From contig CAVWGP010000004.1 of assembly GCA_963754645.1 (NCBI GenBank), forward strand, positions 1,302,001 to 1,366,000: DNA of 64,000 nt. The letters run 5' to 3'. Below, in pieces: positions 35,670-44,339 of this stretch. Positions within the stretch are counted from its first letter, which is position 1. The number at the start of each line of letters is the position of its first letter. Position numbers and translations under genes: made by a program. The notes under the pieces are model-generated. The model was given only the letters and a program-made list of their open reading frames with translations. It searched no databases and had not been told where the DNA came from. The DNA is from CAVWGP01 sp963754645. GTDB taxonomy: Bacteria > Pseudomonadota > Alphaproteobacteria > Bin65.

Positions 35670-36618
35670 CAGCGACGATACTGACGCATCGACCGTGACA
35701 AACCCAACCTCCGTCGACGAAACCGCCGAGCTGCTCGCCAAGGGGCGCTACATCGCCGACCGTTCGCTGGCGACGGCGGTGTTTCTGTCGCTGCGTTTGT
35801 CGCGCCCCCTGTTCCTCGAGGGCGAGGCCGGCGTCGGCAAAACCGAGATCGCCAAAGTGCTCGCCAGCGTGCTCGGCCGCGATCTCATCCGTCTGCAATG
35901 CTATGAAGGCCTCGACATTGCCAGCGCGGTCTATGAATGGAATTACGCGCGGCAGATGATCGAAATCCGCCTCGCCGAAGCCGCCGGCACGCGCGACCGC
36001 GACCAGCTCGGCAAGGACGTGTTCGCGCCGCAATTCCTCATCAAGCGCCCTTTGCTCAAAGCGCTGGAAGAACATATCGGCGGCCCGCCCGTGCTGCTGA
36101 TCGACGAGCTTGACCGCGCCGACGAACCCTTCGAGGCTTTTCTGCTGGAGGTTCTGTCCGATTGGCAGATCACCATCCCCGAGATCGGCGCAATCAAGGC
36201 GAAGCAGCCGCCGATCGTCGTCGTCACCTCGAACCGGACGCGCGAAATCCATGACGCGCTCAAGCGGCGCTGTTTTTACTATTGGGTCGATTATCCCGAC
36301 GCGGCGCGCGAGGTCGAAATCCTCAAGCTCAAGGCGCCGACGGTGCCCTTGTCGCTGAGCCGCGACATCGTCGCCTTCGTTCAAGCGTTGCGCAAGAAAG
36401 ACCTATTCAAGCTGCCCGGCGTCGCCGAGACGATCGATTGGGCGCATGCGCTGGCGCAACTCGATGTCGTCGTGCTCGATCCGGCGGTGGTCAATTCGAC
36501 GCTCGGCGCTTTGCTGAAATACCAGGATGATATCGCCAAGATCCAGGGCGGCGAGGCGATGACCATCCTCGATCAAATCCGCACCGAAGCTGCGGCGCAG
36601 AGAAAACGCAGTGGCTGA
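35659..36618 (+). CDS. coxD: CoxD-like MoxR-family AAA+ ATPase
   Basis: 319 residues as read from ATG 35659. Walker A FLEGEAGVGKTEIAK, Walker B PVLLIDELDRAD, sensor-1 VVVTSNRTREIHDALKRRCFYYW; MoxR/CoxD family chaperone-like ATPase. CoxD acts with the VWA protein CoxE in maturing the active site of CO-dehydrogenase-family enzymes. The ATG and MFFFS codons are formed by the T-tract of a terminator, so the GTG at 35695 (start VTNPTSVDETAELLAKGRY) is a realistic alternative. Its stop overlaps the coxE start. Confidence 0.92.
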   Translation: MFFFSDDTDASTVTNPTSVDETAELLAKGRYIADRSLATAVFLSLRLSRPLFLEGEAGVGKTEIAKVLASVLGRDLIRLQCYEGLDIASAVYEWNYARQMIEIRLAEAAGTRDRDQLGKDVFAPQFLIKRPLLKALEEHIGGPPVLLIDELDRADEPFEAFLLEVLSDWQITIPEIGAIKAKQPPIVVVTSNRTREIHDALKRRCFYYWVDYPDAAREVEILKLKAPTVPLSLSRDIVAFVQALRKKDLFKLPGVAETIDWAHALAQLDVVVLDPAVVNSTLGALLKYQDDIAKIQGGEAMTILDQIRTEAAAQRKRSG

Positions 36619-37837
36619 ACCCGGCCCGACCGCCGCCGGCGGCGGCCGATTGCTCGAAAACCTCATGCATTTCGCGCGCGTGCTGCGCGCCGCCGGCCTG
36701 CCGGTGGGGCCCGGCAAGGCGATCGACGCGGCCCACGCGGTGGAAGCGGTCGGCGTCGGCAGCCGCGACGATTTTTACTGGACGCTGCACGCGGTCTTCG
36801 TCAATCGGCGCGACCAGCGCGATGTGTTCGATCAGGCGTTTCACGTGTTTTGGCGCAATCCGCGCATCCTGGAACGCCTGATGGCCATGTCCCTGCCCCA
36901 GGTGACCGTGCCGCCGCCGGAGGACCGCACGGAGCTGTCGCGCCGCGTCGCCGACGCGCTCAAGGCCGTGTCCGAAGCCGTCGCCAATGCGCCGGAGGAA
37001 AAAGAAAAGATCGAGCTCGACGCCGTCATGACCTGGAGCGATCAGGAAATGCTGCGGCGCCAGGATTTCGAGGCCATGTCGGCCGAGGATATGGAGAAGG
37101 CCAAGCGCGCCATGACGCGCCTGCGCCTGCCGATCGAGCATGTGCCGACCCGCCGGTTCCGCTTGCATCACGCCGGCGATCGCTTCGACCTGCGCGCCAC
37201 GCTGCGACGCAGCCTGCGCGGCGGCGGGCAAGACCTTGAAATTCTGCGCAAACGCCGCCGCACGCGCCGGCCGCCGCTGGTCATTCTGTGCGACATATCG
37301 GGCTCGATGGCGCGCTATGCCCGGATGCTGCTGCATTTCCTCCACGCCCTGACCAATGACCGGGACCGCGTCCATACCTTTCTCTTCGGGACGCGGCTCA
37401 CAAACGTCACGCGCTATCTGCGCCACAAAGACGTCGACCACGCCCTCGCCAAGGTCGGCGCGGCGGCGGAGGATTGGTCGGGCGGCACCCGCATCGGGGC
37501 GAGCTTGCACAATTTCAATCGCCAGTGGTCGCGCCGCGTGCTCACCCAGGGCGCCGTCGTTTTGCTCATCAGCGACGGCCTCGATCGCGAGGGTGCCAAG
37601 GGCCTCTCTGTGGAGATGGAGCGGCTGCACAAGAGCTGCCGGCGGCTTGTGTGGCTCAACCCCCTCTTGCGCTACGACGGATTCGAGCCCAAATCGACCG
37701 GTATCCGGGCTATGCTGCCCTATGTCGACGAGTTCCGGCCGGTGCACAATCTCGACAGCATCGAGCAATTGTCGCTGGCCCTCGCCCGCCCCGTCCGATC
37801 CGAGGAGATGCGCCCATGGCTGAAGCAACTTCATTGA
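36611..37837 (+). CDS. coxE: CoxE-like VWA domain protein
   Basis: 408 residues from GTG 36611, overlapping the coxD stop by 8 bases. N-terminal domain with FARVLRAAGLPVGPGKAIDA, typical of CoxE, and a C-terminal von Willebrand A domain whose metal-binding site begins LCDISGSMARYARM and continues with GGTRIGASLHNFNRQW and LISDGLDR. CoxE partners with CoxD during insertion of the sulfurated (in form I, Cu) metal centre. It overlaps the following XdhC-like gene by 22 bases. Confidence 0.93.
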   Translation: MAEPGPTAAGGGRLLENLMHFARVLRAAGLPVGPGKAIDAAHAVEAVGVGSRDDFYWTLHAVFVNRRDQRDVFDQAFHVFWRNPRILERLMAMSLPQVTVPPPEDRTELSRRVADALKAVSEAVANAPEEKEKIELDAVMTWSDQEMLRRQDFEAMSAEDMEKAKRAMTRLRLPIEHVPTRRFRLHHAGDRFDLRATLRRSLRGGGQDLEILRKRRRTRRPPLVILCDISGSMARYARMLLHFLHALTNDRDRVHTFLFGTRLTNVTRYLRHKDVDHALAKVGAAAEDWSGGTRIGASLHNFNRQWSRRVLTQGAVVLLISDGLDREGAKGLSVEMERLHKSCRRLVWLNPLLRYDGFEPKSTGIRAMLPYVDEFRPVHNLDSIEQLSLALARPVRSEEMRPWLKQLH

Positions 37838-38154
37838 GTTCCGTCGATGACGTCCTCGGCGCCGCCGGCGCATGGCACAGGGCGGGGAAAAAAGTCGCAC
37901 TTGCCACGGTGGTGACGACCTGGGGCTCTTCGCCGCGCCCGGTCGGCAGCCAGCTCGCGGTGAGCGACAAGCAGGAAATGATCGGCTCGGTCTCGGGCGG
38001 CTGCATCGAAGGCGCCGTCGTGCTCGAAGCGCAGAAGGTGATTGCCGACGGCACGCCGCGCCTGTTGGATTTCGGCGTCAGCAATGAGCAGGCCTGGGAC
38101 GTCGGCCTGGCTTGCGGCGGCAAGGTGCAAGTCTTCGTCGAACGCCTCGATTGA
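37816..38154 (+). CDS. XdhC/CoxI N-terminal-domain protein
   Basis: 112 residues corresponding to the N-terminal XdhC domain alone: VALATVVTTWGSSPRPVGSQLAVSDKQEMIGSVSGGCIEGAVV. XdhC-family proteins bind MoCo and help its sulfuration and insertion into xanthine-dehydrogenase-type enzymes. The C-terminal Rossmann domain is encoded by the next gene 6 bp downstream, so the two together equal one conventional XdhC; the split is usual in cox clusters. ATG 37816 lies inside the coxE end. Confidence 0.9.
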   Translation: MAEATSLSSVDDVLGAAGAWHRAGKKVALATVVTTWGSSPRPVGSQLAVSDKQEMIGSVSGGCIEGAVVLEAQKVIADGTPRLLDFGVSNEQAWDVGLACGGKVQVFVERLD

Positions 38155-38160
38155 GCCGCC

Positions 38161-38877
38161 ATGAAACGCAAGCTCTACGAAGCCCTGCAAGCGGCGCGCG
38201 CGGCCAAACGCCCGGTCGCCACGCTCACGGCGCTGGCCGACGGACGACAAACCTTGATCGACGGCGCGGACTCGTTCGGCGATCTGCCGATGTCCGAGGC
38301 GCTGCAGCAAGCCGTGCACCGCGCGCTGCGCGAGGATCGCAGCCGCACGGTCGAGACCGAACTCGGCGCCGTCTTCGTGCAAGCCTACAATCCGCCGCTG
38401 CGCATGATCGTCGTCGGCGCGGTTCACATTTCGCAAGCCCTGGCGCCGATGGCGGCGATGACGGGCTACGACGTCACCATTATCGATCCGCGCCGCAGCT
38501 TCGCGACCGAGACGCGCTTCCCCGGCGTCGCCATCACGCATGATTGGCCGGACGAGGCGATGGACCGCCTCACGCCCGACACGCGCACCGCAATCGTGAC
38601 CCTGACCCACGATCCCAAGATCGACGATCCGGCGCTTGAGCGCGCGCTGCGTTCGCCATGTTTCTATATCGGCTGCCTGGGCAGCACGCGCACCCACAAG
38701 GCGCGGCTGGCGCGCCTCGCCGAGCTGGGCTTCGGCGAAAAGGATTTCGCCCGCCTGCACGGACCGGTCGGCCTCGATATCGATGCGCAATCGCCGGCGG
38801 AAATCGCCATCTCGATCCTGGCCGAGGTGACCCAGGACCTGCGGCGCGAGGAAGCGCCCGCCGCCCCCGCCGGCTGA
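38161..38877 (+). CDS. XdhC family protein (Rossmann-domain half)
   Basis: 238 residues. Short N-terminal XdhC-like part, then the XdhC Rossmann domain: LRMIVVGAVHISQALAPMAAMTGYDVTIIDPRRSFATETRFPG, TAIVTLTHDPKIDDPALERAL and YIGCLGSTRTHKARLARLAELGF, and the closing GPVGLDIDAQSPAEIAISILAE. Works with the preceding protein in MoCo maturation for the CoxL-type enzyme. Start ATG 38161 is 6 bp after the preceding stop. Confidence 0.92.
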   Translation: MKRKLYEALQAARAAKRPVATLTALADGRQTLIDGADSFGDLPMSEALQQAVHRALREDRSRTVETELGAVFVQAYNPPLRMIVVGAVHISQALAPMAAMTGYDVTIIDPRRSFATETRFPGVAITHDWPDEAMDRLTPDTRTAIVTLTHDPKIDDPALERALRSPCFYIGCLGSTRTHKARLARLAELGFGEKDFARLHGPVGLDIDAQSPAEIAISILAEVTQDLRREEAPAAPAG

Positions 38878-38885
38878 AAATCGTC

Positions 38886-40536
38886 ATGCGCTTCGGACCG
38901 GTTCCGCTCGCCGATGCTGTTGGCGCGCTGCTCGCGCACTCGCTGGCGCTCAAGAAGGGCCGGTTGCGCAAGGGCCACAAGCTGGATGCGGCCGACATCG
39001 GGAATTTGGCCGCGGCCGGCTACGAATCCGTCATCGTCGCGCGCTTGGACCGCGACGACGTACCGGAGAACGATGCGGCGCGCCGCCTGGCCGAAGCGCT
39101 GGCCGCGCCCAATCTGCGCCCCGGCAATCCAGGCACGGGCCGCTGCAACCTCTATGCCGGCGCCAACGGCATTCTCATCGTCGGCGAAGACGGCGTGAAT
39201 CGCCTCAATCTCATCGACGAAGGCATCACCGTTGCAACCGTGCCGCCGCGCGAACCGGTGGCGGCCGGAAAGATCGCCGCGACGATAAAAATAATTCCGT
39301 TTGCGGTCGCCGAGGCGTCGCTGGCGCGCTGCATCGCGATTGCCCGCCGCCAACAAAATATCCTGAGCTTTGCGCCCTTCCGGCCCCTCAAGGCCGGCCT
39401 CATTCAAACGCGGCTGCGCGGATCGAAAGCGGCGCTGATCGAAAAGACGGTCGCCGCCACCCGCGAGCGCCTCGCCGCGATCGGCTCCGCGCTGATCGTG
39501 ACTTCGAACCTGCGCCCATGACGAAGCCGCGGTGGCCAAGGAACTTCACGCGCTCAAGGACCGCTGCGATCTGATCCTGATCCTCGGCGCGTCCGCCATC
39601 GTCGATCGGCGCGATATCGTCCCTTCGGCCATCGTCGCGGCCGGCGGCGAGATCGTGCATTTGGGCATGCCGGTGGACCCGGGCAACCTGACCTTGCTCG
39701 CGCGTCTCGGGAAAATTCCCGTGCTCGGCCTGCCGGGCTCGGCGCGTTCGCCGCGCATTCACGGCTTCGACTATTTGCTGCACCGGATCGCCGCCGGCCT
39801 CGATGTCGGGCGCGCGGATATCATGAAGATGGGCGTCGGCGGTCTGCTCAAGGAAATTCCAGGCCGGCCGCTGCCGCGCGCGCGCGCCGCGGCGGCACCC
39901 GACGCGTTGCCGCGCATCGCCGCAATCGTGCTCGCCGCCGGCCGATCGACGCGCATGGCGGGCCGCAACAAGCTGCTCGCCGATATCGATGGGCAGCCGC
40001 TCGTGCGCCGCGTCGTCGAAAACATCGGACGCACGGGCGTGGCCGACATCGTCGTGGTGACCGGCCATGAGCGCGACAAGGTCGCGGCGGCGCTCGATGG
40101 GCTCAAGCTGCGCCTTGCGCACAATCCGCGCTTCGCCAAGGGCCTCAGCACCTCGCTCCAGGCCGGTATTTCGGCGCTGGGCGCCGATTGCGACGGCGCC
40201 ATCGTTTGCCTCGGCGATATGCCCGACATTCCGCCGGATTTGATCGACCGCCTGATCGCCGCCTTCGCCGCCGGCCGCAAAAACGGCCGCGACATCGCGG
40301 TTCCCGTGTTCAGCCAGAAGCGTGGCAACCCGGTGCTGCTCGGCAGGGAATATTTTTCGGAAGTCGGCACGATCAAAGGCGATGCCGGCGCGCGCGGCAT
40401 CATCGAAGCGCGGCCGGATGCGGTAATCGAAGTCGACGCCGCCGGCGCGGGTATTTTCCTCGACCTCGACACGCCGGACGCGCTGTCCGCCTATCGAAAC
40501 GACAAGGACGCCGCCGCCGACTGCGGCCAGCACTAG
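38886..40536 (+). CDS. Molybdopterin-binding / MoCo cytidylyltransferase fusion (frameshifted)
   Basis: Two adjacent frames together form one protein of about 549 residues with an N-terminal MoaB/MoeA-like molybdopterin-binding domain (MRFGPVPLADAVGALLAHSL ... VGEDGVNRLNLIDEGI) and a C-terminal MocA-type nucleotidyltransferase (IAAIVLAAGRSTRMAGRNKLL, VTGHERDKV, LGDMPDIPPDLIDRL). The product would make the cytosine dinucleotide form of MoCo used by CO-dehydrogenase-family enzymes. The first frame stops at 39521. Removing one C of the run 39515-39517 joins NLR to HDEAAVAKELHALKDRCDLILILGASA and restores the fusion. Single-gene fusions of this kind are common in cox clusters, so a sequence error is likely. 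It lies 8 bp after the XdhC gene. Confidence 0.86.
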
Positions 40537-40559
40537 AATGCAGCACCGGTGACGCGGCC

Positions 40560-42257
40560 ATGTTGAGGCAAGTGCGCTTGGCAACGGGACTGGTCTTGTA
40601 CGCCTATGTCGCCACGCATTTTCTCAACCACGCGCTCGGGCTTATCTCGATCGACGCCGCGGAATGGGGCCGGCATTTTTTCTTCCTGCCGGTGTGGCGC
40701 AATTGGCCGGCGACGGCCGTTCTTTACGGCTCGCTCATCGCCCATCTCGGCCTCGCGCTGTGGTCGCTCTATAGCCGCCGCACTTTGCGCATGCACTTTT
40801 GGGAATGGACGCAATTGCTGCTCGGCTTGGCGATTCCGTTCGGCCTGATCGAGCACGTCGTCGGAACGCGCATCGTCAACGAACTCTATGACACGCGCGA
40901 TGGTTATCGCTACGTCATGCTCGCGCTTTGGGCTTGGCAGCCGGACAAGGGTATCTTGCAAGCGCTGCTCATGGCCGTGGCCTGGGTCCACGGCTCGATC
41001 GGTTTGCACTTTTGGTTGCGGCTGAAGCCACGTTACCGAAGTTTCTCTCCGGCGCTGCTGACGATCGCGATCCTGGTTCCGGTTTTGGGCCTGCTCGGCT
41101 TCAACCAGATGGGCCACGAGATCGCGCTGTTGGCGCGCGACGCCGACGCGTTGCGGCGGACGGCGGCGGAACTCCGACTTCCCAATCCCGACCAGGCCGC
41201 CGGACTGTACCGCCTGATCGATTGGTTGCGCGCGTCGTTCGCGACGATGATCGCACTGGCGCTCCTCGCGCGCATCTTGCGCGACTTGGTGGAGCGCGGC
41301 CGCGGCCTCATTCGCCTGACCTATCCGGGCGGCAAGATCGTCTCGGTGCGGCCCGGCCGCTCCGTGCTCGAGGCCAGCCGCGAGAACGGCATTCCGCACG
41401 CCTCCGTTTGTGGCGGGCGCGGGCGCTGTTCCACCTGCCGCATTCGGGTCGGGCTCGGCGCCGACCGCCTGCCGCCGCCCTCCGCCGAGGAAAAGCGCGT
41501 GCTCGTCCGGGTCGGCGCGCCGCCCAATGTGCGGCTTGCCTGCCAAACGCGGCCCACGCACGCGCTTGAGGTCGTGCCTTTGTTGCCGCCGACCGCGACG
41601 CCGCGCGACGCGTTCGCGCGACCCGACTACGCCCAGGGCCGCGATCAAGTCATCGCCGTCCTGTTCGCCGATTTGCGCGCCTTCACGCAATTGTCCGAGA
41701 AGCGGCTGCCCTACGACGTGGTGTTCATTCTCAATCGTTATTTCGCCGCCATGGGCCAGGCGATCGTCGAGACCGGCGGCCATCTCGATAAATTCATCGG
41801 CGATGGCGTGATGGCGCTCTATGGCGCCACGGGCGAGCCGGACGCCGCTTGCCGCGCCGCGCTTAACGGCGCGCGGGCCATGGCACAAAAGCTCGATGAG
41901 CTGAACGAGACATTGAAAAACGATCTACCTCAACCGCTGCGCATCGGCATCGGCATCCATGCCGGTCACGCCGTCGTCGGCGAGATGGGTTACGGACGGG
42001 CGACCAGCCTTACGGCGATCGGCGACACGGTCAACACCGCCAGCCGCCTGGAAGCGCTGACCAAGGAACTCGCGGTGCAACTCGTTGTTTCCGCGGAAGT
42101 CGAGAGAATTTCCGGCGTGGCGCTCAACGATTTTCCGTTGCGCCAAGTCGACATACGAGGGCGCGCCGGTTCCCTGTCGGTCAGGGCGATCGCCGACGCG
42201 TCGAAGATTGCGAGCGCGCCGCCGGCCAAGACCGGCGGGCGCGCGGCGGCGACTTAA
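40560..42257 (+). CDS. Membrane-anchored [2Fe-2S] class III adenylyl/guanylyl cyclase
   Basis: 565 residues in three parts. Residues 1-250 hold about six transmembrane helices with several His (YVATHFLNHALG, SLIAHLGLAL, LIEHVVGT, WVHGSIGLHFWL), like the haem-binding cytochrome b anchor of succinate:quinone oxidoreductase. Residues 265-345 form a plant-type ferredoxin domain with Cys284, Cys290, Cys293 and Cys328. The C-terminus is a class III cyclase with metal-binding Asp about 371 (LFADLRAFT), KFIGDGVMALYG and GDTVNTASRLEAL. This architecture matches the diheme, Fe-S adenylyl cyclase CyaC described in Sinorhizobium. It starts 24 bp after the MoCo gene, so it is probably cotranscribed with the cox cluster and may report quinone or electron-transfer state as cAMP. 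Confidence 0.9.
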   Translation: MLRQVRLATGLVLYAYVATHFLNHALGLISIDAAEWGRHFFFLPVWRNWPATAVLYGSLIAHLGLALWSLYSRRTLRMHFWEWTQLLLGLAIPFGLIEHVVGTRIVNELYDTRDGYRYVMLALWAWQPDKGILQALLMAVAWVHGSIGLHFWLRLKPRYRSFSPALLTIAILVPVLGLLGFNQMGHEIALLARDADALRRTAAELRLPNPDQAAGLYRLIDWLRASFATMIALALLARILRDLVERGRGLIRLTYPGGKIVSVRPGRSVLEASRENGIPHASVCGGRGRCSTCRIRVGLGADRLPPPSAEEKRVLVRVGAPPNVRLACQTRPTHALEVVPLLPPTATPRDAFARPDYAQGRDQVIAVLFADLRAFTQLSEKRLPYDVVFILNRYFAAMGQAIVETGGHLDKFIGDGVMALYGATGEPDAACRAALNGARAMAQKLDELNETLKNDLPQPLRIGIGIHAGHAVVGEMGYGRATSLTAIGDTVNTASRLEALTKELAVQLVVSAEVERISGVALNDFPLRQVDIRGRAGSLSVRAIADASKIASAPPAKTGGRAAAT

Positions 42258-42727
42258 CTGCGCTTTCCCGCGCGGGCGATGACGGTGCGCAGGCTCTCAT
42301 ATTGCTCGCAGCCCTTGCCGCAGAGTTTCTCGAGCTTGGCAAGCTGGGCTTGCGCTTCTTTGGACTTTCCCATCTTGAGATAAAGCTGGCCGAGATATTC
42401 GTTGGCGCCGCGATGATTGGCGTCAATTCCGAGCGCTTGCTGATAGTAGCGCAGCGACACGTCGATGCGACCGAGCTCGCGATGACTGTAAGCAAGGTAG
42501 TTCAGGGCATCGACATTGCGCGGCTCGCGGCCGACCAAAGTTTCCAGCATCTTGATCGCTTTCTCGTATTCCTTGGCCTTCACTGCCTTCTCGGCCTCGC
42601 TATAGCTGTTGGCGCTCGGCGTCGCGGGCGCGGCGGTCGAGGGCCGGTCGCTACCGCCATCGGCATTGGCGATTGCGGCGCCGCAAAGCGAGGCGAGAGC
42701 AATTCCGGCGAAAATGAAAGATTTCAT
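42254..42727 (-). CDS. Secreted TPR protein (copy A)
   Basis: 157 residues with signal peptide (MKSFIFAGIALASLCGAAIANA) and about three TPR units (SYSEAEKAVKAKEYEKAIKMLETLVGREP, VDALNYLAYSHRELGRIDVSLRYYQQAL, HRGANEYLGQLYLKMGKSKEAQAQLAKLEKL). It ends with LCGKGCEQYESLRTVIARAGKRS, carrying a Cys pair that may form a disulfide. An AGGAG site lies before the ATG at 42727. It is a tandem paralogue of the next gene upstream. Its stop overlaps the cyclase stop from the opposite strand. Function unknown; TPR proteins usually mediate protein contacts in the periplasm. Confidence 0.82.
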   Translation of the reverse strand: MKSFIFAGIALASLCGAAIANADGGSDRPSTAAPATPSANSYSEAEKAVKAKEYEKAIKMLETLVGREPRNVDALNYLAYSHRELGRIDVSLRYYQQALGIDANHRGANEYLGQLYLKMGKSKEAQAQLAKLEKLCGKGCEQYESLRTVIARAGKRS

Positions 42728-42812
42728 AGCCAACTCCTGTCGCTCGTGGCCGCCTGGCAAGGGTGGCGTCTCGATCCGCCAATGCGCGCCAAATCGACGG
42801 CTCGCCCGTTCC

Positions 42813-43286
42813 CTAGCTGCGCTTGCCCGCCCGCTCGACCGCCACGCGCAGGCTTTCATATTCCTCGCAGCCCTTGCCGCAGAGCTTTTGCAGCTTCGCA
42901 AGCTGGGCTTGCGCCTCGCTCATCTTTCCCATTTTGAGATAGAGCTGGCCAAGATATTCGTTGGCGCCGCGATGATTGGCATTGATGCCGAGCGCCTGTT
43001 GATAGTAGCGCAGCGCAATATCGTTGCGTCCGAGTTCGCGATGGCTGTAGGCCAGGTAATTGAATGCGTCCGCATTGCGCGGCTCCCGGCCGACGACGCC
43101 TTCCAGCATCTTGATCGCTTTCTCGTATTCCTTGGCCTTCACGGCCTTCTCCGCCTCGGTGTAACTGCCGGCTTTCGGCGCCGCCGGGGCGGTTGTCGAA
43201 GGCTTGCTGTCGCCCCCCATCGCGTGAGCGTCGCCGGCGGCAGTGAGCACAAGGAATGCTGATCCAAGAATTGCAACGGGCTTCAC
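42813..43286 (-). CDS. Secreted TPR protein (copy B)
   Basis: 157 residues, the same length as the gene downstream and clearly its duplicate: YTEAEKAVKAKEYEKAIKMLEGVVGREP, FNYLAYSHRELGRNDIALRYYQQALGINANHRGANEYLGQLYLKMGK and the same LCGKGCEEYESLR end. Signal peptide MKPVAILGSAFLVLTAAGDAHA. GTG start at 43286 with AAGGAG upstream, and 85 bp to copy A on the same strand, so both are probably cotranscribed. Divergence is concentrated in the signal peptide and the acidic linker. Function unknown. Confidence 0.82.
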   Translation of the reverse strand: MKPVAILGSAFLVLTAAGDAHAMGGDSKPSTTAPAAPKAGSYTEAEKAVKAKEYEKAIKMLEGVVGREPRNADAFNYLAYSHRELGRNDIALRYYQQALGINANHRGANEYLGQLYLKMGKMSEAQAQLAKLQKLCGKGCEEYESLRVAVERAGKRS

Positions 43287-43667
43287 TGGCGGCTCCTTCG
43301 ATTCTGCAGGCTGTTCAATTTACGGCGTTACTTGTCCGGCAGTCGCGATCGATACGCCTGCCAATGCCGTTTGGATTGGCACCATGCAAGACACAATGGC
43401 GGTCCGCCGATCACGTTTTGTTGCGGTCAAAGATGAACGGCCGATGAACGGCGACCTCAGCATAGGTTCATGTGATCCATGGCATTCTCCGCGTGCTCGA
43501 ACGCCATGTCGAGCAGGTCCTGAAAGCCTTGCTGGTCCCCGCCCTGTCCCGCCTCCCCCACCAGGGGCCGCAAGAACGGCGGCCGATCGAAAGATCGGCC
43601 GCCGTTATTCTATCCAGCCAGGACCCGCGCTTGTCGCCGCCGCGGCGCTTTGCGATAGTCAAAGCGA
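43287..43667. other. Intergenic region between divergent genes
   Basis: This 381-bp stretch separates the TPR pair (leftward) from the TIGR00725 gene (rightward). It must hold both promoters but I cannot place a convincing -35/-10 pair. It contains the strong hairpin at 43575-43606. A minus-strand run ending near 43459 could encode a short acidic peptide (AGQGGDQQGFQDLLDMAFEHA), but no start or ribosome-binding site supports it. Confidence 0.4.
43575..43606. terminator. Strong GNRA-loop hairpin, possible terminator
   Basis: Perfect 14-bp inverted repeat AACGGCGGCCGATC / GATCGGCCGCCGTT closed by a GAAA tetraloop, followed on the plus strand by ATTCTAT. It looks like an intrinsic terminator with a weak U-tract. 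No annotated gene reads into it from the left, so it either ends an unrecognised short transcript or belongs to the leader of the TIGR00725 gene. Confidence 0.55.
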
Positions 43668-44306
43668 ATGCGAGCCATGTTTGTCCTGGACCTGCCGAAC
43701 AATCGCCTGATCGATCCGCGCAAACGGCGCCGCTTCGATGCCGGCCAACGACGCTGGATCTCGCAGCGCGGAGCGGCGCGCGGCGAAGCCATCGGTCCGG
43801 TTGCGGCCCTGTCGTGGCTGCAATTCGTCAGCGGCTCGCCGCTTCGCGCGCCCATCGGCGTCATCGGCCCGCGCCAAGCCACGTCCCGGCAATTGCGGCT
43901 TGCCGAAACGCTCGGCGGCGCGCTCGGCGAACTCGGTCTTGCCATCGTCTGCGGCGGGCGCCAAGGCGTGATGGAGGCCGTGTGCCGGGGCGCCGCGGCC
44001 AAGGGCGGCCTTTCGATCGGCTTGCTGCCGGACGGCGACCCGGACACGGCCAATTCCCACGTCACGGTGCCGATCGCGACCGGTATCGGCGAGGCCCGAA
44101 ACGCGCTGGTGGCGCGGGCCGCGCTCTGTCTGGTGGCGATCGGCGACAGTTATGGGACGCTGTCCGAAGTCGCGCTCGGCCTGCAATTCGGCAAGCCCGT
44201 GTTCGGGCTCGCAGGAGCCCCTCGCATCGCCGGCGTCCGGCGGTGCGGCACGGTATCCGATGTGCTCGATGGAATCGCCGCTGACATATTTGGGCTTAAG
44301 GCATGA
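43668..44306 (+). CDS. TIGR00725/LOG-like nucleotide-binding protein
   Basis: 212 residues. The C-terminal two thirds have the Rossmann-like fold of TIGR00725/LOG proteins: PIGVIGPRQATSRQLRLAETLGGALGELGLAIVCGGRQGVMEAVCRGAAAKGG, then GEARNALVARAALCLVAIGDSYGTLSEVALGLQFGKPVFGL. LOG family members are cytokinin-riboside-monophosphate phosphoribohydrolases with PGGxGTxxE; here the equivalent is GDSYGTLSE, so the active site is changed and activity is uncertain. A basic 50-residue N-terminal extension (LPNNRLIDPRKRRRFDAGQRR) precedes. ATG 43668 and 43677 are both possible starts. Confidence 0.78.
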   Translation: MRAMFVLDLPNNRLIDPRKRRRFDAGQRRWISQRGAARGEAIGPVAALSWLQFVSGSPLRAPIGVIGPRQATSRQLRLAETLGGALGELGLAIVCGGRQGVMEAVCRGAAAKGGLSIGLLPDGDPDTANSHVTVPIATGIGEARNALVARAALCLVAIGDSYGTLSEVALGLQFGKPVFGLAGAPRIAGVRRCGTVSDVLDGIAADIFGLKA

Positions 44307-44339
44307 TTTCCGCCGCGGTCCATTCGCCGCGGCATCTTG

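Noticed and set aside
43459..43560. Short acidic peptide frame on the minus strand
   Set aside because: No start codon with a ribosome-binding site, and too short to support.
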